A stretch of 9,816 nucleotides of DNA from JBBDZE01 sp040900345 (GTDB taxonomy: Bacteria; Patescibacteriota; Minisyncoccia; Spechtbacterales; 2-12-FULL-38-22), in assembly GCA_040900345.1 (NCBI GenBank), contig JBBDZE010000002.1, forward strand, positions 1 to 9,816, written 5' to 3'. Shown piece after piece: positions 5,041 to 9,816 of the stretch. Under the pieces are notes generated by a model. It was not told the DNA's origin. It ran no database searches and was given only the letters and a program-made list of their open reading frames with translations. The position numbers and the translations under genes are program-made. Each line of letters begins with the position of its first letter. The stretch's first letter is position 1.

Positions 5041-6558
5041 TTAAGAAAGTTTTTTCTTCAGTAATTCCGCCACCACCTGGGGATTGGCGCTGCCGCGGCT
5101 TTTGGCCATGACCTGGCCGGTTAAAAATTGCAGAGCGGTTTCTTTTCCCTTACTATAATCATCTACTGCCTGCGGATTTTCTGCAATAACCTCCTGCACC
5201 ATGACGGTCAGCTCGCTGCCGCCACTCACCTGCTTGAGGCCCTTTTCTTCCACGATGTTGGAAGGGTCTTTGCCTGTGGCGGCCATTTCGGCCAGCACCT
5301 CGCGGGCCGCCGCGCTTGAGATGTCCCCCCGATGAATAAGCTGGACAAATTCACCAAAGTTTTCCGGAGTAATCTTTAAATCGGCCACGGCCGTGTCTGT
5401 CTCCTGGAGCAACGTACGCAAATTCTTGACCGTATAGTTGGTGGCCAAGGCGACAAGCCTTTGCCGTTCTTCCTCTCCGCCTCCTTCAGCTTTCTTGTCC
5501 TCCATAGCTTTAGCGTAGGAAGATTCCCAGTTTAAAAGTTCTGAAACAACCGCCTCGTAGTAATCGGCCAGCGCCTTGTCATGGATGAACACATCGGCCG
5601 ACTGGACGGTTTGGTGGTATTCCTCCATGAAGCGCTTCTGCTTGGCCTGGGGCAACTCGGGAATACTGGCCTGCAAGGCCTCGCGGTCAAAGCCGTATTC
5701 TTTGGTAAGGACAAATGGCGGAATGTCGGGTTCGGGGAAATAGCGGTAGTCGCTTGCCTCCTCTTTGACGCGTTGAGAGAAGGTCTTCTTCGTGGTCTCA
5801 TCCCAACCGCGCGTCTCCTGCAAAACCTTTTCGCCACGTTCTAAAAGATTGGTTTGGCGAGCAATTTCAAATGCGGTAGCATCTTCAACGACGCGCAACG
5901 AGTTGAGGTTCTTTATTTCCACTTTCGTGCCCAGTTCAGTCGAACCGAGCGGCGCCAAGGAAAGGTTCACCTCTACGCGCATGAGGCCATTTTCCAGTTC
6001 GGCGTCGGAAGCTCCCAAGTAGCGCAAAATAAGCTGAAGCGCCTCAGCAAAGGCGCGCGCCTCTTTGGCGCTTTTGAGCACCGGCTTGGTAACCAGTTCC
6101 ATCAATGGCACGCCCGCACGGTTAAAGTCCACCAAGGTTGCCGTTCCATCCGGCGAGTGTATGGACTTACCGGTATCTTCTTCCAGGTGGACGCGCTCCA
6201 AATCAATGCGTTTGGTCTCCTCCCCTTCCAGTTCAATATCTATATAGCCGCCTTCACAGAAGGGCTGGTCGTATTGGGAAATTTGATAGCCCTTGGGCAG
6301 GTCGGGATAAAAGTAGTGTTTGCGGTCAAACTTTGCGCGCTCAGCCACGTTGCTGTGCAGTGCAAAGCCAATGCGCATCATCTGCTCTATCGCCTCTTTG
6401 TTGGGTACGGGCAACGTGCCCGGCTGGCCGGTGCAAACGGGGCAAATGAGCTTGTTGGGCTCGGTCTCTTTGGGATCGTTCAACGACGCGCAGAACATCT
6501 TCGTCTTCGTTTTCAGCTCCGCGTGGATCTCCAGTCCTATTGTTGGTTCGTATTTCAT
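5041..6558 (-). CDS. gatB: aspartyl/glutamyl-tRNA amidotransferase subunit B
   Basis: GatB is the tRNA-binding kinase subunit of the GatCAB complex, which converts Glu-tRNA(Gln) and/or Asp-tRNA(Asn) to the amidated form. The 505 residues are slightly above the usual 475-500. Landmarks are GLEIHAELKTKTKMFC (8-23), CPVCTGQPGTLPVPN (39-53, with C39 and C42), KFDRKHYFYPDLPKGYQISQY from about 76, HLEEDTGK near 124, and a helical C-terminal tail domain (from about 355) of the YqeY-like type. A Glu/Gly-rich loop (AEGGGEEERQ) lies near its beginning. gatA and gatC are not in the window. The start ATG overlaps the stop of an upstream fragment by ATGA, so translation may depend on coupling. Its own upstream sequence has only a weak AGG. 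That fragment is a duplicate of its own 5' end. Confidence 0.95.
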   Translation of the reverse strand: MKYEPTIGLEIHAELKTKTKMFCASLNDPKETEPNKLICPVCTGQPGTLPVPNKEAIEQMMRIGFALHSNVAERAKFDRKHYFYPDLPKGYQISQYDQPFCEGGYIDIELEGEETKRIDLERVHLEEDTGKSIHSPDGTATLVDFNRAGVPLMELVTKPVLKSAKEARAFAEALQLILRYLGASDAELENGLMRVEVNLSLAPLGSTELGTKVEIKNLNSLRVVEDATAFEIARQTNLLERGEKVLQETRGWDETTKKTFSQRVKEEASDYRYFPEPDIPPFVLTKEYGFDREALQASIPELPQAKQKRFMEEYHQTVQSADVFIHDKALADYYEAVVSELLNWESSYAKAMEDKKAEGGGEEERQRLVALATNYTVKNLRTLLQETDTAVADLKITPENFGEFVQLIHRGDISSAAAREVLAEMAATGKDPSNIVEEKGLKQVSGGSELTVMVQEVIAENPQAVDDYSKGKETALQFLTGQVMAKSRGSANPQVVAELLKKKLS

Positions 6559-6638
6559 AGCTCTGCACCTGCCCCGCCCTTTTGCGAAGCAACAAGTGCG
6601 GGGTGTATCTCCAGACCGATGGTTGGTTCGTAGTTCAT
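6555..6638 (-). pseudogene. interrupted duplicate of the gatB 5' end (27-codon open frame)
   Basis: Read on the minus strand, this frame encodes MNYEPTIGLEIH, then 12 extra residues PALVASQKGGAG, then AEL and a stop. The first 12 and last 3 residues equal the gatB N-terminus (MKYEPTIGLEIH-AEL) with a single N/K change, so this is gatB codons 1-15 split by exactly 36 nt. Across codons 1-12 the two copies differ at 5 of 36 bases, and four of these are synonymous third positions. AGGA at 6647-6650 sits 8 nt before its ATG, a better ribosome site than gatB's own. The stop overlaps the gatB ATG. It is either the relic of the original gatB start or a coupled leader peptide. Confidence 0.75.
6567..6602 (-). 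repeat. 36-nt palindromic insertion splitting the duplicated gatB 5' end
   Basis: Relative to gatB, 12 codons are inserted between His12 and Ala13. With one flanking base, the ends CCCCGC and GCGGGG pair, and inside them TTGC-TTC-GCAA forms a tight hairpin. Its length equals that of the in-frame insertion in glyA, and both are GC-rich and palindromic, but the sequences are only loosely alike. Confidence 0.65.
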
Positions 6639-6646
6639 ACTAAAAA

Positions 6647-6650
6647 TCCT
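6647..6650 (-). promoter_or_regulatory. Shine-Dalgarno-like site before the duplicated gatB start
   Basis: AGGA on the minus strand lies 8 nt from the ATG at 6638. It is better placed than anything before the functional gatB ATG at 6558. This suggests that ribosomes first load at the duplicate and reinitiate at gatB through the ATGA overlap. Confidence 0.5.
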
Positions 6651-6672
6651 ATCATTATCTCATTGGAGACTA

Positions 6673-7635
6673 TCATTTTGCTTTGATAAGGCCAAGTTCT
6701 CGCGCCTTCTCAATGAACTCGGCTGTTTCTCGCTTGTTATTGTCCAGCAACGACAGGGCTATCTTTTCCGCTTTTTGTTCGCTCATGGGCCATGTGCCTT
6801 TGGCAACGATTTCTTTTTCCGGTCCTGAAAGGTTCATGCCATTCACCTGATAATCTTCAAATGCGGCATACGAGATGGGCATGGCATCCGCCAGAATACG
6901 TGCTATGGCGTTGGCAAATACCCGAATCTCATATAGGGCGTGCGAATCCATACGAAGATTGAGAAAGTGCATGAGATTGTGCAGGTCTATTTTCCAGTAC
7001 CACTGGGTATAGAAGTTCACGGGCAAATTCATGCGTGCCAGCTCGCGCGCCAGCATAGAGCGACTTTCGTCCACAGGCTTACCGGCACCGTCGTCATTAA
7101 GAAAATAATTATAATGCTCGTACGCTTGGGCGGCATCTTCTTTGAGCAATCGCAATACCTCCCGGGCCTCGTCCGGTGATAATAACGCTTCCCGCCCCTG
7201 CCGGTTGCTCATGGACTGGGCGGCAAGGTTTTCTGCTTGGGGCAGGTAAAACTCGTTATCAAGCACTGAATACCGTGCCGAATATTCATTCACATTAGCC
7301 GTGCGATGGCGAATCCACTGGCGCGCCACAAACATGGGCATTTTGCAGTGAAATTTAAACTCCACCATCTCAAAGGGCGTCGTATGCAAATGACGACGAA
7401 GATAGCGAATAAGACCGCGGTCTTCGGTTATCTTCTTGGTCCCCTTGCCGTAGGAAACCCGGGCTGCCTGCACAATAGCCGTGTCGTTGCCCATATAGTC
7501 GACTAGGCGTACAAACCCGTGGTCAAGACACTTGATGGGCCTATGCAGCCAGCGCTCGGCGCCCTCGCTCGTGGCGCGGTAGGTTTTTGCTGTTTCACTC
7601 ATCCCTTCTACGCGGGGTGGTAATCGATCTGCCAT
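6673..7635 (-). CDS. thyX: flavin-dependent thymidylate synthase
   Basis: ThyX methylates dUMP to dTMP using methylene-THF, with FAD and NADPH as reductant. It releases THF, so no dihydrofolate reductase step is strictly needed. The signature RHR-x7-S is present at 109-119 within RHRTANVNEYSARY. RGLIRYLRRHLHTTPFE (73-89) matches the substrate-facing conserved segment of the family. From the ATG at 7635 it is 320 residues, at the long end for ThyX. An ATG at 7602 (MSETAKTYRATSEG) is a plausible alternative with AGAAGGG directly before it, but that spacing is too tight. The longest open frame, from 7704, overlaps tmk and is unlikely. It follows tmk by 22 nt. Confidence 0.95.
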   Translation of the reverse strand: MADRLPPRVEGMSETAKTYRATSEGAERWLHRPIKCLDHGFVRLVDYMGNDTAIVQAARVSYGKGTKKITEDRGLIRYLRRHLHTTPFEMVEFKFHCKMPMFVARQWIRHRTANVNEYSARYSVLDNEFYLPQAENLAAQSMSNRQGREALLSPDEAREVLRLLKEDAAQAYEHYNYFLNDDGAGKPVDESRSMLARELARMNLPVNFYTQWYWKIDLHNLMHFLNLRMDSHALYEIRVFANAIARILADAMPISYAAFEDYQVNGMNLSGPEKEIVAKGTWPMSEQKAEKIALSLLDNNKRETAEFIEKARELGLIKAK

Positions 7636-7657
7636 ATAGCTAGATAGTTCTCTTTTA

Positions 7658-8326
7658 CTATAACAACTCTTGCACCTTCTTCCAGACCTTTTCATGGATG
7701 GCATCGGCCGGCAGGATCTCCCCGCCCTTCACGCAATTGATAACCGTAAAATCTTTCGGAAACATCTTGGCCGCAGCCATATAGGCGCGGTGGGCGGCAA
7801 CAAGATGCTTGGCGTCGGCCTCGTGCAGGTCTTTCTTCTTTGTTTTTCGACGCTCGGGATCTTCGGCAAGACGGCCGGCAATGGCCGGACCGACGTTCAG
7901 TATAAATGATTGTGTTGGCTTGGGGATGCCGAATATCTCGTACTCAAGATGATGCAACCATCTGAAAAATGTCTCGCGTTCTTTGGCATCGCGTATTTTT
8001 CCCCCTTGGTGCCCGATATTGGAGCCGACATAGCGATCGGTAATGATGGTGCGGCCTTCTTCCAATAGCGTTCGGAGTAAAAACGAAGCGTCGTAGCGAT
8101 CGCAGGCATAAAAAATAGAGGCGCGGTAGGGCCCAACCTCCTCAGCGCTACCATACTTACCCGCGAGATACTCTTCTACCAAGCCGACGGACTTGCTGCC
8201 GTACTGAGGAAAATCAAACGAGGCGGTTTTGTGCCCCTCGCGCTCAAGGCGCTCTGCCAAAAGACGGCTTTGGGTGGATTTCCCCGAGCCGTCGATACCT
8301 TCAAAGACAATTAACTTTCCTTGCAT
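7658..8326 (-). CDS. tmk: thymidylate kinase
   Basis: Tmk phosphorylates dTMP to dTDP, the step directly after ThyX. The 222 residues show the P-loop GIDGSGKST at 10-18, a DRY motif at 97-99 followed by GSNIGHQGGKI, and a basic LID-like segment RRKTKKK at about 159-165. The DRYVxSNxGHQGGK wording is typical of archaeal- and CPR-like thymidylate kinases. Its ATG lies 2 nt after the dut stop, so the two are almost certainly co-translated. No defects are seen. Confidence 0.95.
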   Translation of the reverse strand: MQGKLIVFEGIDGSGKSTQSRLLAERLEREGHKTASFDFPQYGSKSVGLVEEYLAGKYGSAEEVGPYRASIFYACDRYDASFLLRTLLEEGRTIITDRYVGSNIGHQGGKIRDAKERETFFRWLHHLEYEIFGIPKPTQSFILNVGPAIAGRLAEDPERRKTKKKDLHEADAKHLVAAHRAYMAAAKMFPKDFTVINCVKGGEILPADAIHEKVWKKVQELL

Positions 8327-8328
8327 AA

Positions 8329-8754
8329 TTATTTCTTTCCCGTACTGCCAAACCCGCCCTCACCCCTGTCGGTTTCTTCTAGCAGGTCAACTTCTATAAT
8401 GTCAGGATGAGTGACGGGCTGAATAAGCAGCTGGGCTATTTTCTCGCCTCGTTTTACCTCGTAGGACTTCTCGCCCAAGTTGACCAATGCTACCTTCAGT
8501 TCGCCGCGATAGTTGGTGTCAATCACGCCGCCCAGCGTTTTAATACGGTACGTGCCCGCAATACCGCTCTTGTCCCATACTAACCCCGCGTGGCCGGCGG
8601 GAATAGCAAGCTTTAATCCCGTCGCAATCCAGGCGTGGCCACCCGGCTGCAGGATGGTATCCTCGCAGGCGTAGACGTCCATGCCGGCATCCTCCGCATA
8701 AGCGAATTTGGGAATCTTGGCGTCTCCGCGAATTTTTTGCACGCGCAATTCCAT
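8329..8754 (-). CDS. dut: deoxyuridine 5'-triphosphate nucleotidohydrolase (dUTPase)
   Basis: Dut hydrolyses dUTP to dUMP and diphosphate, keeping uracil out of DNA and providing the ThyX substrate. At 141 residues it has the size of the homotrimeric family, and all five motifs are present in order: AGMDVYA (23-29), WDKSGIA (60-66), GGVIDTNYRGELKV (76-89, catalytic-type D79), RGEKIAQLLIQP (102-113) and RGEGGFGSTG (130-139). The ATG at 8754 gives the family N-terminus (MELRVQKI). The open frame continues upstream into dcd but without similarity. One base separates the dcd stop from this ATG, indicating tight coupling. Confidence 0.95.
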   Translation of the reverse strand: MELRVQKIRGDAKIPKFAYAEDAGMDVYACEDTILQPGGHAWIATGLKLAIPAGHAGLVWDKSGIAGTYRIKTLGGVIDTNYRGELKVALVNLGEKSYEVKRGEKIAQLLIQPVTHPDIIEVDLLEETDRGEGGFGSTGKK

Positions 8755-8755
8755 G

Positions 8756-9328
8756 TTATTGCTTTTTATCGAAAAGATTTTTGGTGGACGCACCCTCTGG
8801 TCCGCGCTGGCCAAGGTACGCTGATTTTTTACGCTTGTTGTAGGGTACTTCCGCAGGCGAGCTCATCACGTGCAAGGCCACCTGGCAAATATACATATCC
8901 GGATAGAGGGCCACCGCTACGTTGGCCTGGTTGCTAATTTCCAGAGTAATCATGCCTTCAAACCCCGGGTCAATAAATCCGGCCGAATGCACCAGAATAC
9001 CCATGCGAGCAAGCGAGCTTTTCCCCTCCACCCGCACTACTAGATCATCCCCCACCTTGATGTACTCTTTCGTACTGGCCAGCACAAAATCATTGGGGTG
9101 CAAAATGAACGGCTCGTTCTTTTTACGGGAGGTGGGTTCCAAAAACTCTGCCGGCAAAGGCTTCTTTGTATCCAGCAAACTGAGACGCGCCGTGTGGAAC
9201 ACCTTAAACTCGTGAAAAAGCTTAAGATCAATGGATGCCGGACCAATTTGGTCGGGTTCAATTTTGGGATTAAAAACGACCCGCTTGTCCTTGAGGGCCT
9301 GTTTGATATCTCGGTCGGAAAGAAGCAT
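8756..9328 (-). CDS. dcd: dCTP deaminase
   Basis: Dcd deaminates dCTP to dUTP, which the adjacent Dut converts to dUMP. The 190-residue trimeric-fold protein shows GPASIDLKL (29-37), EGKSSLARMG (101-110), IDPGFEGMITLE (119-130, with the conserved Glu at 130) and the C-terminal YLGQRGPEGAS (171-181). GKSSLxR, AGFIDPGF and GQRGP are closer to the bifunctional deaminase/dUTPase of mycobacteria than to E. coli Dcd. Family members usually have HxTAG before IDPG, but here it is HSAG, one residue shorter, in the loop near the active site. It is the first gene of the nucleotide run, behind a TATAAT box and the rplK terminator. The start ATG at 9328 gives the usual MLLSDRDI opening. Confidence 0.95.
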   Translation of the reverse strand: MLLSDRDIKQALKDKRVVFNPKIEPDQIGPASIDLKLFHEFKVFHTARLSLLDTKKPLPAEFLEPTSRKKNEPFILHPNDFVLASTKEYIKVGDDLVVRVEGKSSLARMGILVHSAGFIDPGFEGMITLEISNQANVAVALYPDMYICQVALHVMSSPAEVPYNKRKKSAYLGQRGPEGASTKNLFDKKQ

Positions 9329-9353
9329 ACAAAAATAGCTTTAGCGTCCCTCC

Positions 9354-9359
9354 ATTATA
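9354..9359 (-). promoter_or_regulatory. probable -10 box of the dcd-dut-tmk-thyX-gatB run
   Basis: The minus strand reads TATAAT exactly, 25 nt before the dcd ATG and just after the rplK terminator hairpin. The -35 would fall in the T-run of that hairpin and is poor. Transcription would start near 9347, giving a leader of about 19 nt. GGAGGG at 9348-9353 is too far from the ATG to be a normal ribosome site. Confidence 0.5.
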
Positions 9360-9373
9360 AACGGCATCGGCAA

Positions 9374-9403
9374 ACAAAAAAAGCCTATACAGGCTTTTTT
9401 TGT
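9374..9403 (-). terminator. intrinsic terminator after rplK
   Basis: A 13-bp stem: ACAAAAAAAGCCT pairs with AGGCTTTTTTTGT around a 4-nt loop (ATAC at 9387-9390), with seven T following the GC part on either strand. It begins 11 nt downstream of the rplK stop, separating the ribosomal-protein transcript from dcd. Confidence 0.85.
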
Positions 9404-9413
9404 GATGGCATAG

Positions 9414-9816
9414 CTATTTTACCTCTATCCCCATGCTGCGGGCGGTTCCTTCAATAATCTTGGCTGCCTGGTCCACATCGTGGGCCGAAAGGTCTTCCAT
9501 CTTGATTTCAGCGATTTCGCGTACTTGGGCTTTGGTTACCTTGCCTACCTTGTCACGAAGCGGAGAGCCGGAGCCTTTTTGTACGCCGGCCGCTTTGCGC
9601 AGCAAATCAGATGCCGGAGCGGTCTTGAGCTTGAACTCAAATGTGCGGTCCTCGTATACGGTCAGCTCGACCGGCACGATGCTTCCGCGCTTGTCCTGCG
9701 TGGCCTCGTTAAATTGCGAGACAAACTCGCCAATGTTAATACCGTGCGGACCAAGAGCCGTACCTACCGGGGGTGCCGGCGTTGCCGCACCGCCCTGGAT
9801 CTGCAATTTTACTACT
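9414..9816 (-). CDS. rplK: 50S ribosomal protein L11 (5' end beyond the window)
   Basis: L11 binds 23S rRNA at the GTPase-associated centre. The visible part reads KLQIQGGAATPAPPVGTALGPHGINI, the conserved proline-rich N-terminal segment. The C-terminal RNA-binding domain is recognisable in KVTKAQVREIAEIKMEDLSAHDVDQAAKIIEGTARSMGIEV. The reading frame runs through the window end (VVKLQ before the first visible TTG), so about 8-10 N-terminal residues of a roughly 141-residue protein are missing and the true start is not visible. In many bacteria rplA follows rplK directly; here a terminator and dcd follow instead. Confidence 0.95.
   Translation of the reverse strand, partial: VVKLQIQGGAATPAPPVGTALGPHGINIGEFVSQFNEATQDKRGSIVPVELTVYEDRTFEFKLKTAPASDLLRKAAGVQKGSGSPLRDKVGKVTKAQVREIAEIKMEDLSAHDVDQAAKIIEGTARSMGIEVK

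Noticed and set aside
5854..6633. 259-codon open frame on the plus strand opposite gatB
   Set aside because: It is antisense to a clearly conserved gene and reads as an opposite-strand shadow with no domain pattern.
7636..7704. Longer ThyX start overlapping the end of tmk
   Set aside because: The extra 23 residues (MPSMKRSGRRCKSCYS...) are a frame-shifted reading of the tmk 3' end and have no family similarity.
8755..8814. Longer Dut start inside dcd
   Set aside because: The added 20 residues are out-of-frame dcd sequence. The ATG at 8754 gives the normal dUTPase N-terminus with 1-nt spacing.
1..9816. tRNA or rRNA genes
   Set aside because: No cloverleaf with a GGTTC-type T-arm and no rRNA core sequence was seen on either strand. 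This was an eye search only.

Overview
The window most likely comes from a Candidate Phyla Radiation (Patescibacteria) genome, probably a Parcubacteria-like lineage. This is inferred from a short PaaX/Cas2-like protein typical of those genomes, a SHMT with CPR/eukaryote-like spacing, ThyX used for thymidylate synthesis, very tight minus-strand gene packing, and many short GC-rich palindromes in spacers. The standard genetic code fits: TGA is used as a stop and no in-frame TGA has to be read through. The call rests on remembered family patterns, not on a database search.

Layout. Positions 1-155 hold a C homopolymer and a 36-bp palindrome. A PaaX/Cas2-like regulator (156-749, +) follows, and a second, related palindrome lies just after it (785-824). 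A 400-bp spacer rich in inverted repeats leads to glyA (1149-2444, +), then a spacer made of repeat units, then folD (2658-3497, +). A perfect 46-bp palindrome (3509-3554) separates these genes from a long convergent minus-strand block. In transcription order that block is rplK (cut by the window end), a terminator, a promoter-like site, dcd, dut, tmk, thyX, a broken duplicate of the gatB 5' end, gatB, and two paralogous single-pass membrane proteins.

How the genes fit together. GlyA makes 5,10-methylene-THF from serine and FolD interconverts it with 10-formyl-THF. Dcd makes dUTP (dCTP to dUTP), Dut makes dUMP, ThyX methylates dUMP with methylene-THF, and Tmk phosphorylates dTMP. The window therefore holds a nearly self-contained dTTP supply route, with only the general nucleoside-diphosphate kinase step missing. 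GatB (tRNA amidotransferase) and the two membrane proteins lie downstream in the same run.

Most notable observations: (1) two equal-length palindromes flank the PaaX/Cas2-like gene and differ by compensatory changes that keep the symmetry; (2) the 5' end of gatB is duplicated, and the upstream copy is interrupted by exactly 36 nt in frame; (3) glyA carries a separate in-frame 36-nt palindromic insertion at a position where homologues have none. Together (2) and (3) suggest small palindromic elements that invade genes in frame, similar in behaviour to Rickettsia palindromic elements.
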